Shown here piece after piece: positions 17,925 to 26,470 of a DNA stretch of 64,000 bases. The notes under the pieces were generated by a model. That model saw only the letters and a program-made list of their open reading frames with translations. It did not search any database and was not told where the DNA came from. The stretch lies in contig JBDGYE010000009.1 in assembly GCA_039584255.1 (NCBI GenBank), forward strand, positions 5,138 through 69,137. The letters are read 5' to 3'. The stretch's first letter is position 1, and each line of letters opens with the position of its first letter. Source of the stretch: JBDGYE01 sp039584255 (GTDB lineage Bacteria; Gemmatimonadota; Gemmatimonadetes; Palauibacterales; Palauibacteraceae). Position numbers and translations under genes: made by a program.

Positions 17925-18209
17925 ATGAATCGCACCGAGATCGTGGCAGCGTTGGCACTGCGGTCCGGACTCTCGAAGGCCGACGCCCGCAGAGCCGTCG
18001 ATGGACTGTTCGATCCTGGAGACGGCGTGATCGTGCGCGCGTTGCGGAGGAACCGAAAGGTACGGATCACCGGCTTCGGCACTTTCGAGCCCCGCCGGCG
18101 CCCCGCCCGCATCGGCCGGAACCCTCGTACCGGCGAGCAGATACGCGTCGCTTCGAGCACCTCGGTTGGCTTCCGTCCCGGCAGGCCTCTCAGGGAGGGT
18201 CTGGCCTGA
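17925..18209 (+). CDS. HU/IHF-family DNA-binding protein
   Basis: 94 residues from the ATG at 17925, preceded by AGGAGG at 17914-17919 with a 5-base gap. The N-terminal helical pair (MNRTEIVAALALRSGLSKADA) and the beta-arm region with ITGFGTFEPRRRPARIGRNPRTG are typical of HU. The segment FDPGDGVIVRAL replaces the more usual helix end, so it is somewhat divergent. It should form a dimer that bends and compacts DNA. Its TGA abuts the stop of the helicase-like gene on the other strand. Confidence 0.88.
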   Translation: MNRTEIVAALALRSGLSKADARRAVDGLFDPGDGVIVRALRRNRKVRITGFGTFEPRRRPARIGRNPRTGEQIRVASSTSVGFRPGRPLREGLA

Positions 18210-19781
18210 TCAGGCCTCCCGGTCCAGGTGGACGGCCACAGGACGGCCGCGGATCGTCGTCCCGCGGAGCCTGCGGACGACCTCGTCGACCACCTGAGAG
18301 TCGATCTCCACCAGAGAGAAGCCGTTACGGATCTCGATCTTGCCAACATGGGCGCCGGCCACACCCGCCTCACCCGTGATCGCGCCTACCAGGTCCGCCG
18401 GCCGCACGTCGTCACGCCGTCCGGCTCCGATGAAGACGCGCGACCACGCCGGCCGAGCTCCGCGGTGCTCGCCGGCTCGCCCCGCAACGGCCCGCGTGAG
18501 CGACTCGGCCTCGACGTCGGGCCACGGGGTCACGAGCTCCGGCGCCTGCTCGCGGCGCAGCAGAGATGAGACCGCCGCGGCCACCTTGGCGGCGCCGAAC
18601 TCCCGCAGAAGCGGCTCCAGTACGAGCAGCTCGGCGTCCGTGTCTCCCCGCTGCACGCGCGTCCGCACGCGGCTCCTGTAGTCGGCCACAGGGTCGCGCC
18701 CGCCCGGGACCGGGAGACCGGGCATCGGGCGCAGGGTCCACCCGGCCCGCCGGCTCAGCAGTTCCAACTGGACGGCGTGGGCCGTATCGACGATCGCGAA
18801 CCGGCTCCCGGCGCCCGCCAGCGAGTCTTCCAGCGCCACGAGCGAGAGAGGAAGCCCGAACAGGACGGCTGTCGGGGAACCGGCGTACGGATCCGAACCG
18901 CCCGTGGTCGCATCCGCCTCTTCTTCCTGCGGCGTGCCGACTCCCACCGAGCGCCCCCTCAGCGCGACCGCGGGAAGCCCCACCGCGTCCAGGACCGACG
19001 CTACCTCCGCCGCGGTGCCCTCGTCCAGGCATTCCACGCGGACGGCGCCCCTGTCCAGAGCACGCCGGACACACGTTTCGAGCAGAGACAGCATTCCATC
19101 GGAGCTGGCCGCGGACCCGAAGGTCAACGGCGGAGCCTCGCGTAGCTCCTCCTCTGCGCTCCCGGCGCCGGGACTCTTGAACAGCTCTTCGGGCCACCGG
19201 CGGGCGCGGGGCAACTGGCGCTGGAGAAGGCCCTCGAAACGGGCCTCGGCGGCCCTGCTCACCGCGATCTTACGGACGTCGGCCCCCAGCGCGTCCAGAA
19301 GCGGCTCGACGGATGGCCACTCGTCGAGGGCGTCGAGGTCGGCGACCCCGTCCAGAATCAGCAGCCGCACGTCGCCCAGGTGAACGCGGCCAGCTCGGAT
19401 CTCCGGCAGGAGAAGGGAGGGACGCGCGACGATGCACCCGACCGGCGCGACACCTGAGAGGTCCATCTCACCGTCGTCCGTAACCGGAGGCGCGAGCACC
19501 CTGAGCCCGCCCGTCTCCAGGGAGCGGCCGACGGCCCCTGCCGTGCGAACGGCCTCTTCCCGGGTCGGCACGAGGACGATCGCCTGAACGGCTTCCGATT
19601 CCGGGTCGCAGGCCCCATCCACCGCCAGAGCGAACAGAGCCTCCTTGCCGGACCCTCCCCCTGCGAGCACGGCCAGGTGATGGCCTCTGCGCACCGCGGT
19701 CTCCATGGCCGCGACCAGCTCGGGGACCGGCTGGTCCGTCTGACGGAAGTCCATCCGGGTTGTATGCTCTTCGTTAGCCAT
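18210..19781 (-). CDS. Helicase-like protein with lost ATPase motifs and a DbpA RNA-binding domain
   Basis: 523 residues. The C-terminal 75 residues (WSRVFIGAGRRDDV to the end) match the DbpA RRM-like domain that binds hairpin 92 of 23S rRNA. The upstream part follows a DEAD-box helicase layout, but the catalytic motifs are eroded. Motif I is GGGSGKE (41-47), motif Ia PTREEA (72-77) is kept, DEAD is replaced by DGVA (144-147), SAT by VSR, and the HRIGRTGR motif VI cannot be found. It is probably not an ATP-driven helicase and may act as an RNA-binding ribosome-assembly factor. It converges directly on the HU-like gene. Confidence 0.75.
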   Translation of the reverse strand: MANEEHTTRMDFRQTDQPVPELVAAMETAVRRGHHLAVLAGGGSGKEALFALAVDGACDPESEAVQAIVLVPTREEAVRTAGAVGRSLETGGLRVLAPPVTDDGEMDLSGVAPVGCIVARPSLLLPEIRAGRVHLGDVRLLILDGVADLDALDEWPSVEPLLDALGADVRKIAVSRAAEARFEGLLQRQLPRARRWPEELFKSPGAGSAEEELREAPPLTFGSAASSDGMLSLLETCVRRALDRGAVRVECLDEGTAAEVASVLDAVGLPAVALRGRSVGVGTPQEEEADATTGGSDPYAGSPTAVLFGLPLSLVALEDSLAGAGSRFAIVDTAHAVQLELLSRRAGWTLRPMPGLPVPGGRDPVADYRSRVRTRVQRGDTDAELLVLEPLLREFGAAKVAAAVSSLLRREQAPELVTPWPDVEAESLTRAVAGRAGEHRGARPAWSRVFIGAGRRDDVRPADLVGAITGEAGVAGAHVGKIEIRNGFSLVEIDSQVVDEVVRRLRGTTIRGRPVAVHLDREA

Positions 19782-19904
19782 ATACCGCCTTCGCGCGTGG
19801 CGTCTCCTGCAAGGCTGGCCAGGGTACTCGACGGATTGACGATGCCCGCCCGCCGGGCCTAACCTGTGCGACGCTCCAGTCCTTCCGCCACGGATCGAGG
19901 TAAG

Positions 19905-21359
19905 ATGACCGCGACCTCTCCGAGCCTGGCCGTCCAGGTGGCTGCCGACGGCGAGCTCCTGCAGCGCATCACTGGGGTCCGTGACGCCGTCTGGGGGGTC
20001 CCTCTCATCGTCCTGCTGGTCGGGACTGGCGTATATCTAACCCTCCTGCTTCGCGGCCTGCAATTCCGCCGCCTCGGTCACGCGCTCTACCTCGCTCTCG
20101 TCAAGCGCCGCGAGGAGGGCGGGGATGGAGACATATCCCACTTCCAGGCGTTGATGACGGCGCTCGCCGCGACCGTGGGGACGGGCAACATCGTCGGCGT
20201 GGCGACCGCGATCACCGCCGGTGGCCCGGGGGCGCTCTTCTGGATGTGGGTCACCGGACTAGTGGGAATGGCCACCAAGTACTCCGAGGCCGTCCTGGGC
20301 GTACGGTTCAGGGAGACCGACGCCCGCGGAGAGAAGAGCGGCGGTCCGATGTACTATCTGGAGAACGGGATCCGGTGGGGCAGGCTGGGAAAGGTACTGG
20401 CTACCTCCTTCGCCCTTTTCGCCGCCGTTGCCGCCTTCGGAATCGGCAACGGCGTACAGTCCCACTCCGTTGCGGAAGCCGTCAGCAACGCGGCCGGTGT
20501 CCCCAGGGCGTGGGTGGGCATGACCACGGCCGTGCTCGCCGCCACCGTTATTCTGGGCGGCATCCGGTCCATCGGCCGATTCACGGGTGTCTTCGTGCCG
20601 CTGATGATCCTGCTCTACATGGGCGCCGCGGGCCTGATCATTCTCCGCAATCTGAGCGGGGTCCCCGAGGCTTTCCGCCTGGTGTTCGCGGGAGCGTTCA
20701 GCGGCCAGGCGGCAGCCGGCGGCGCCGTGGGCTATACGATCGGCCAAGCGATTCGAAATGGAGTCGCCCGAGGTGTGTTCTCCAACGAATCGGGGTTGGG
20801 AACGGGAGCCATAGCCGCCGCCGCGGCCCAGACCCGAGAGCCCGTTCGCCAGGCGCTCATCTCGATGACCCAGACGTTCATCGACACGATCGTCGTGTGC
20901 ACGTTCACCGGAATCGCGATTCTGAGCACGGGGGCCTGGCGGAGCGGACTCGACGGCGCGGAGCTGACGCAAAGAGCCTTCAGCACGGGCCTCCCCGGCG
21001 ACTGGGGCCAATGGGTCGTCGTCGCCTGCCTCAGCTTTTTCGCCTTCAGCACCATTCTCGGCTGGTCGTACTACGGCGAGCGCAACCTGGAGTACCTGGT
21101 GGGAGTAGGGGCCGTCTTTCCGTACCGCCTGGCGTTCGTCACCGTTACCGCCGTCGCCGCCGTCGTGGAGCTGGACGTGGTGTGGAAGGTCTCCGACATC
21201 ATGAACGGCCTGATGGCCCTCCCGAACCTGGTAGGCCTGCTACTGCTTTCCGGGCTGGTTCTCAGGGAGACGCGGTCGTATTTGGGCCGCTTCGGCCCCG
21301 GGCCACCTGCGCGTCACGAGGGAGTCGGTGGGCATTACGGGAAGATCGGGTCGGAATAG
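19905..21359 (+). CDS. Sodium:alanine/glycine symporter (AGCS family)
   Basis: 484 residues from the ATG at 19905 (GAGG 6 bases before); a GTG at 19866 has no ribosome site. About 10-11 membrane helices. AGCS signatures are visible: FQALMTALAATVGTGNIVGV, the GPGALFWMW helix, SGGPMYYLENG, and FSNESGLGTGAIA. It takes up alanine or glycine with Na+. It is divergent from the helicase-like gene across 123 bases; the downstream pair of small genes converges on it. Confidence 0.92.
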   Translation: MTATSPSLAVQVAADGELLQRITGVRDAVWGVPLIVLLVGTGVYLTLLLRGLQFRRLGHALYLALVKRREEGGDGDISHFQALMTALAATVGTGNIVGVATAITAGGPGALFWMWVTGLVGMATKYSEAVLGVRFRETDARGEKSGGPMYYLENGIRWGRLGKVLATSFALFAAVAAFGIGNGVQSHSVAEAVSNAAGVPRAWVGMTTAVLAATVILGGIRSIGRFTGVFVPLMILLYMGAAGLIILRNLSGVPEAFRLVFAGAFSGQAAAGGAVGYTIGQAIRNGVARGVFSNESGLGTGAIAAAAAQTREPVRQALISMTQTFIDTIVVCTFTGIAILSTGAWRSGLDGAELTQRAFSTGLPGDWGQWVVVACLSFFAFSTILGWSYYGERNLEYLVGVGAVFPYRLAFVTVTAVAAVVELDVVWKVSDIMNGLMALPNLVGLLLLSGLVLRETRSYLGRFGPGPPARHEGVGGHYGKIGSE

Positions 21360-21413
21360 CGGGAGCCGATGGCCGGGTTCGCGCCCCAGGGCGGCCTGCC
21401 GCCACCACCAATG

Positions 21414-21737
21414 CTAACCGGAAAAGCGGCGGTAATGTCCCAGGTCGTACGCGCGGATCGCAAGGATCTCGCGCGGGCGGAAACCGAGATCCGCCAGGGT
21501 GACGGACTCGTCCGGAACCTGCTTCTCTGCGTATTCCACGTAGTAGTCGTCGGGGTCATCCCCGCTCCGCAGCAGCATCGCCGTCAGGCCGAGGGCCTTG
21601 GCCTCCGATACCGGTGTCGCCGCCGGGAGCTCCGCCACGTGCTCCAGCCAGCGGTCGGGCATGACCAGCCGGACCAGTACGGTCTCCGTGGATCCCGCTC
21701 CACCCTGCGTATCCTGTTCCATCGAGGTCTCCCTCAT
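21414..21737 (-). CDS. Small protein of unknown function (second gene of a pair)
   Basis: 107 residues, soluble and acidic, with no family I recognise. The strand pattern around VLVRLVMPDRW, a following helix and the late ILAIRAYDL could be a beta-grasp fold, but this is a guess. The ATG overlaps the TGA of the upstream gene (ATGA at 21734-21737), so the two are translated together. A second in-frame ATG at 21722 is possible. Confidence 0.6.
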   Translation of the reverse strand: MRETSMEQDTQGGAGSTETVLVRLVMPDRWLEHVAELPAATPVSEAKALGLTAMLLRSGDDPDDYYVEYAEKQVPDESVTLADLGFRPREILAIRAYDLGHYRRFSG

Positions 21738-21994
21738 ACGTGCCCCAGCGTGTACAGGAACCGCTTCGTGATGTCAGTTACGTCCAGCCCGGCGACGCGG
21801 TCCGTCTCGGCGCGAACGTTCGTGTGCCCGTGTTCGCGATCCACCCGGATGCTGGCCGTACCGATCTCGCCTGTGAAGCGGATGGCCTCCCGGGATTCCT
21901 CGGCGACCTGGAGGTGGGTGTTCGCGGCGAAGAAGGCTCTGGCCCGCTCGAGCACCTCCTCGGGTGGAACGTCTGTCATAACGAGGTAGCGCAT
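21734..21994 (-). CDS. Small protein of unknown function (first gene of a pair)
   Basis: 86 residues, soluble. A helix (PPEEVLERARAFFAANT) is followed by strands (IRFTGEIGTASIRVDRE) and a C-terminal segment ending in FLYTLGHV. I do not recognise the family. No clear ribosome site precedes the ATG, so it may be leaderless or poorly initiated. It overlaps the 107-residue gene by an ATGA junction. Confidence 0.6.
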   Translation of the reverse strand: MRYLVMTDVPPEEVLERARAFFAANTHLQVAEESREAIRFTGEIGTASIRVDREHGHTNVRAETDRVAGLDVTDITKRFLYTLGHV

Positions 21995-22152
21995 TCGGAT
22001 ATGATCTTCGCAACGGTTCCGGGAAAGCGCCCCGGGACGTGCCGGGTCCGGCTGGGCGCCGGAAGTTCCGATACGGCCGACGGAGCGTCAAATTCGGATA
22101 TGGCGCAGGTGGCGTCAACCGCGCCCTCGGAATCCGGAATCGGAGCGCGCTA

Positions 22153-23580
22153 ATGAGACTCACAGCTCGCCGAGGACTTGTCATCGCCTCTGTCCTCGTC
22201 CTCGCCGCGGCGGTGGCGGGAGCGGTCCGAGCCGTCGACTTCTTCACGGGCTGGTTCTATCAGCTAGCCTGGTTTCCGTTGCTGGTAGCGTGCGACTCGG
22301 CGCTCAGCCTGCGCACGGGGAAGTCGGCTCTACTCGATCGTCCGGCCTTCGCGATCTCGCTCTTCCTGTGGTCGGCGCCCGCATGGTTCCTTTTCGAGGC
22401 GGCCAACCTGCGGCTCGCGAACTGGTACTACGTATTCGTCCCCGTATCGAGAGCGGCCCGTTGGGGGGGGACCGTGGTCGCGTTCAGCACCGTGTTGCCA
22501 GCCCTCTGCCTGGCATACCGTTGGGGATCCGCCCTTGGCATAGCATCCGGATTCCGCGGGCGGGGCTTCTCGGTCAGATCAGTTCACCTGCATCTGCTGC
22601 GAGGCTTCGGAGCCGCTTTCCTGATCCTGAGCCTGTGGCGACCCGAGACCTTCTTTCCCCTCATCTGGGGATCAGTAACGTTGCTGCTGGAGCCACTCAA
22701 TTACCGGAGAGATCCCGCACGTTCGCTCTTCGGCGACATCTCACGGGGCCAGTGGATGCGCTTGGTTCGGCTCATGGTGGGAGGCGCGGTCGTGGGGCTG
22801 GTGTGGGAACTTCTGAACTCGATGGCCGGCGCGCGGTGGATCTACACTGTTCCGGGGCTGGAGCACTGGAAGGCGTTCGAGATGCCCCTGCCTGGGTTCC
22901 TCGGCTTTCCGGTGTTCGCACTGGACGCCTTCGTCATCTATCAAAGTCTGGTACTGGCCGGGGTCGCTGCCCCCGGCTGGCACTCCGACACACGGGTGGC
23001 GACGGGCCCGCCTCGGCGGCACCGCGCAGCCCTGGCCGCGCTGCTGGCCGCCGGGTTCAGCATCGCCGTCATGGCCGGAATCGACCATTGGACGGTGGAC
23101 TCTGTCCGGCCGCGCCTCGAGACGCTGCCGGGTGTGGACGCAGATCTGGCCTCCCGACTCGAGTCGGGTCGAATTCACTCCGTCAGATCACTCGCGGAGT
23201 CGGATACTCGTGACCTGAAGGACCGAACCGGGCTGGAGCCCCGAGCGACGGGCGACCTCATCGCCGCGGCCCGAATGACTCTCCTGCGTGGCCTCGGTTC
23301 GGAGCACACGGCGGCCCTCTGGCGCGCCGGGATCGTCTCCGCCTGCGACCTCGCGGCTACCGACGCCGGGGTCATCGCCGAGGCCGTTCGGCGGGCAGAC
23401 CCTAGACCCTACGTTGGAAAGCCGGCCAGGGTACGCGTCTGGCGGCGGGCGGCACTCGCCGAGTGCGGCGAAGCGACCGAGGTGACCTTGCTCGCGGGAA
23501 GGGCCGAACGGATCTTGCCGGCGAGCGGCAGCCCGTGTGGGGCCGCTCCTTCGAGCACGAGCTACCTGCACGAAAGGTGA
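22153..23580 (+). CDS. Polytopic membrane protein with a C-terminal helix-hairpin-helix-like domain
   Basis: 475 residues from the ATG at 22153 (CGGAG at 22141-22145, 7 bases apart). Residues about 1-310 hold eight or so membrane helices with a conserved-looking block (LLEPLNYRRD, WELLNSMAGARWIYTVP, FEMPLPGFLGFPVFAL), which I recall from uncharacterised membrane proteins. Residues about 325-430 are soluble repeats of helix-hairpin-helix type (LETLPGVDADLASRLESG, then LRGLGSEHTAALWRAGI), like DUF4332. The aminotransferase gene starts 3 bases after its stop, so it leads a serC-like/serA operon. The function is unknown. Confidence 0.65.
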   Translation: MRLTARRGLVIASVLVLAAAVAGAVRAVDFFTGWFYQLAWFPLLVACDSALSLRTGKSALLDRPAFAISLFLWSAPAWFLFEAANLRLANWYYVFVPVSRAARWGGTVVAFSTVLPALCLAYRWGSALGIASGFRGRGFSVRSVHLHLLRGFGAAFLILSLWRPETFFPLIWGSVTLLLEPLNYRRDPARSLFGDISRGQWMRLVRLMVGGAVVGLVWELLNSMAGARWIYTVPGLEHWKAFEMPLPGFLGFPVFALDAFVIYQSLVLAGVAAPGWHSDTRVATGPPRRHRAALAALLAAGFSIAVMAGIDHWTVDSVRPRLETLPGVDADLASRLESGRIHSVRSLAESDTRDLKDRTGLEPRATGDLIAAARMTLLRGLGSEHTAALWRAGIVSACDLAATDAGVIAEAVRRADPRPYVGKPARVRVWRRAALAECGEATEVTLLAGRAERILPASGSPCGAAPSSTSYLHER

Positions 23581-23582
23581 CG

Positions 23583-24830
23583 ATGCGCCGATCTTCAACC
23601 GCCGGGCCCGGGATGCCCCCCGAGCTGTCGTCTGAGACCGGCAAGACGGGCGCCCCCCACGGGTCCTTCCGCGAAGACGAGCAACCTCCGCCTGCACCCG
23701 CCTCGCAGGGTGCTTCGTTCGGACGCTTCTTCCTCCCCGGTCCGACGGAGGTCCGTCCCGAGGTTCTGCGCGCCATGGTGCGGCCCATCATCGGGCACCG
23801 GGGCGACGAGGCCAAGAGGCTGCTGGCAGGCCTGCAGCCGATGCTGCGCCAGATCCTCCAGACCTGTCGTCCCGTCTATATATCGACTTCTTCGGCGACG
23901 GGATTCATGGAGGCCTCGGTGGTCAACCTGAGCCGCCGGCGGATCCTGTGCCTGGTGAACGGAGCCTTCGGCGAGCGTTTCGTGAAGATCGCCCGGCGGT
24001 GCGGCCGTGAGGCCGACGCGCTTCGGGTGCGCTGGGGAGAGCCCAACACCCCGGAGCAGCTTAGGACCGCTCTGAAGCAAAGCCCGGAGACCTACGACCT
24101 CGTGACCGTCGTCCATTCTGAGACCTCCACCGGAGTACTGAACCCCGTGCGAGACTTGGCCGCCGTGGCACGGGAGTTCGAGGAGGTTCTCCTGGCCGTC
24201 GACGGAGTCACATCCGTCGGCGGGGTTCCCGTCGCCTTCGATGAGTGGGGACTCGACTTCCTGCTGACAGGATCGCAGAAGGCGATTGCCCTGCCGCCGG
24301 GCCTGGCCTTCGCCGCGGCGTCGGAAAGGGCGATCGCGAGGGTCGCCGAGGTGCCCGCCCGGAGCTTCTACTTCGATCTTCGGGAGTTCGAGCAGAGGGC
24401 GGTGGAGCACCAGACCACGAACACGCCGGCCGTGTCGCTTCTGTATGCCCTCGAGTACCAGCTCGAGGCCATTCGCGCCGAAGGCCTGCAAGCTCGCTGG
24501 GACAGACACGTCCGCATGGCGGAACGAACCTGGGAATGGGTGAACGAGACGGCGGCCGCATTGGGAGCTCCGTTCGGCGTCCTGGCGCCGGCGGGCTTCC
24601 GGTCACCGACCGTGACGACGGTATCGCTCCCCGATGGGCTTTCGGGCACCGCGATAGCCGCAGCCATGGCTCAGCGAGGCTATACCATCGCACCGGGCTA
24701 CGGAGAGCTCAAAGAGACGACGATCCGCGTCGGTCACATGGGAGACCACACACTCTCCGAGCTGGATGGGCTCCTGACGGCGCTGACCGACGCGCTGGCC
24801 AGTATGGTGGCGAGCCGTCGGGAGGACTGA
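23583..24830 (+). CDS. Class V PLP aminotransferase (phosphoserine/alanine-glyoxylate type)
   Basis: 415 residues from the ATG at 23583 (AAAGG just upstream). An unusual Pro-rich tail of about 45 residues precedes the fold, which begins FLPGPTEVRPEVL. PLP residues: D207 in AVDGVTSVGG and Schiff-base lysine K233 in TGSQKA; GHRGDE near 71-76 contacts the substrate carboxylate in this family. Directly downstream serA makes 3-phosphohydroxypyruvate, the substrate of phosphoserine aminotransferase, so I infer a SerC role. Serine-glyoxylate or alanine-glyoxylate activity is the alternative. Confidence 0.85.
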   Translation: MRRSSTAGPGMPPELSSETGKTGAPHGSFREDEQPPPAPASQGASFGRFFLPGPTEVRPEVLRAMVRPIIGHRGDEAKRLLAGLQPMLRQILQTCRPVYISTSSATGFMEASVVNLSRRRILCLVNGAFGERFVKIARRCGREADALRVRWGEPNTPEQLRTALKQSPETYDLVTVVHSETSTGVLNPVRDLAAVAREFEEVLLAVDGVTSVGGVPVAFDEWGLDFLLTGSQKAIALPPGLAFAAASERAIARVAEVPARSFYFDLREFEQRAVEHQTTNTPAVSLLYALEYQLEAIRAEGLQARWDRHVRMAERTWEWVNETAAALGAPFGVLAPAGFRSPTVTTVSLPDGLSGTAIAAAMAQRGYTIAPGYGELKETTIRVGHMGDHTLSELDGLLTALTDALASMVASRRED

Positions 24831-24833
24831 AGG

Positions 24834-26432
24834 ATGGCTATGGGAACTAAGAGGCTGCTTGTAGCCGATCCGCTGGCCGAGGAAGGGATCCGGATCCTGG
24901 AGGAGGCCGGCGATCTACACGTCGAAGACTATTCCTCGCGCTCACGGGAGGAGCTCAAGCGCGGCCTGACAGGCGCCGCCGGGCTGATCGTCCGCAGCGG
25001 GACGCGAGCCGACGCGGAGCTGCTCGAAGGGGCCGACTCGCTGGAGGTGATCGGGAGGGCTGGCGTCGGTCTGGACAACATCGATGTCGAGGCGGCCACC
25101 CGCCTCGGAATTGCGGTCTTCAACGCTCCCGCCGGCAACACCGTCTCAACCGCCGAACTCGCCTTCGCATTGCTCCTGTCGGTCGCCCGTAGGATTCCGG
25201 CCGCCGACAGATCGCTTCGCGATGGCCACTGGAATCGCAAAGGCTTCCGGGGAAGCCAGCTCGGCGGCAAGACCCTAGGAGTGATCGGAGCCGGACGCAT
25301 CGGGACCGAGATCATCGCCCGCGCCCGGGCGTTCGGGATGAAGGTCCTGGTCAATGACCCCTATCTGATGCCGCAGCGAGCCGAAGATCTCGGGGCGGAG
25401 CTCCTGGCTCTCGAGGCCATGCTGCCGAGGTGCGAGTTCGTCACGCTCCACGTGCCGCTTACGGATGACACGCGCGATCTCATCGGCGCGGCGGAGCTCG
25501 CGCTTATGAAGCCTTCGGCGATGCTGGTCAACGCTGCCCGCGGAGGGATCGTCGATGAGGAGGCGCTCGCCGAGGCCCTCAATACCGGAGGACTGGCCGG
25601 AGCCGCCCTGGATGTCTTCGCGGTGGAGCCGCTTCCCGCGGATCATCCGCTCCGCTCGGCGCCGGGCCTGGTCCTTACGCCGCACCTCGGCGCCCAGACG
25701 CCCGAGGCCCAGAGAGAAGTGGCGATCGAGATCGCTGCTTCGGTCCGGGACGCTCTCCTCCGCGGCGATTATCGAGCCGCCGTGAACGTACCGGCATTCG
25801 GCGCTACCGACCTCGAGCGCGTCGGACCTGTCCTCGACCTGGCCCGAAGGCTGGGCGTGCTGCTGGCCGTGATCACGGATGGCCGCAGCGGCCGCGTCGA
25901 CGTCCGACTGGGCGGAGGTCTGGAGCGAGGCCTACCGCTGGTGGCGGCCGCTGCCATGGAGGGATACCTCCGACGCTCCCTGGCCGGCCCGCTGAACCTG
26001 ATCAACTCGATGGTCCTGGCGGCAGAGCGGGGCATAGAGGTCACCCGTTCCCGTACCGGAAGTGTCACGGGGTACGCCGGTATCATCGAAGTTGGGGCAT
26101 CGGAAGCCCATGGCGAGCTGGTAGTGGGAGCCCTGGAGGACTATGACCATCCGCGCTTGCTGCGGATCGGCCGTTACCACGTCGACGTTGAGCCGCGGGG
26201 CGATATGCTCCTCGTTCGCAACCGCGATGTTCCCGGTGTGATCGGCGACGTGGGAACCTTGATCGGCGATTCGGGCGTCAATATCGCAGAGTTCCATCAG
26301 GCTCGTGACACGGACACCGGAGAGGCGCTCGCGGTGCTCGTACTGGACGAGTCGGTGCCTGCCGAGCTGCTGGAGGCTCTACGGGAGCTGCCCGCGGTCA
26401 CCGACGCGCGTCAGGTTGCGCTAGGACGCTGA
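24834..26432 (+). CDS. serA: D-3-phosphoglycerate dehydrogenase
   Basis: 532 residues, the full-length type with an intervening domain and a C-terminal ACT domain (VRNRDVPGVIGDVGTLIG, about 460-530). The NAD site is GVIGAGRIGTEI; the catalytic triad is seen as Arg in NAARGGIVDE, Glu in AVEPLP and His in TPHLGAQT. It oxidises 3-phosphoglycerate, committing carbon to phosphoserine; the ACT domain suggests serine feedback. The ATG lies 3 bases after the aminotransferase stop. The gene converges on the carrier/E1/rhodanese fusion. Confidence 0.95.
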   Translation: MAMGTKRLLVADPLAEEGIRILEEAGDLHVEDYSSRSREELKRGLTGAAGLIVRSGTRADAELLEGADSLEVIGRAGVGLDNIDVEAATRLGIAVFNAPAGNTVSTAELAFALLLSVARRIPAADRSLRDGHWNRKGFRGSQLGGKTLGVIGAGRIGTEIIARARAFGMKVLVNDPYLMPQRAEDLGAELLALEAMLPRCEFVTLHVPLTDDTRDLIGAAELALMKPSAMLVNAARGGIVDEEALAEALNTGGLAGAALDVFAVEPLPADHPLRSAPGLVLTPHLGAQTPEAQREVAIEIAASVRDALLRGDYRAAVNVPAFGATDLERVGPVLDLARRLGVLLAVITDGRSGRVDVRLGGGLERGLPLVAAAAMEGYLRRSLAGPLNLINSMVLAAERGIEVTRSRTGSVTGYAGIIEVGASEAHGELVVGALEDYDHPRLLRIGRYHVDVEPRGDMLLVRNRDVPGVIGDVGTLIGDSGVNIAEFHQARDTDTGEALAVLVLDESVPAELLEALRELPAVTDARQVALGR

Positions 26433-26470
26433 CCCGGCGCCGGCCCCCGCTCACCGGCCCCGCTTCCGAC

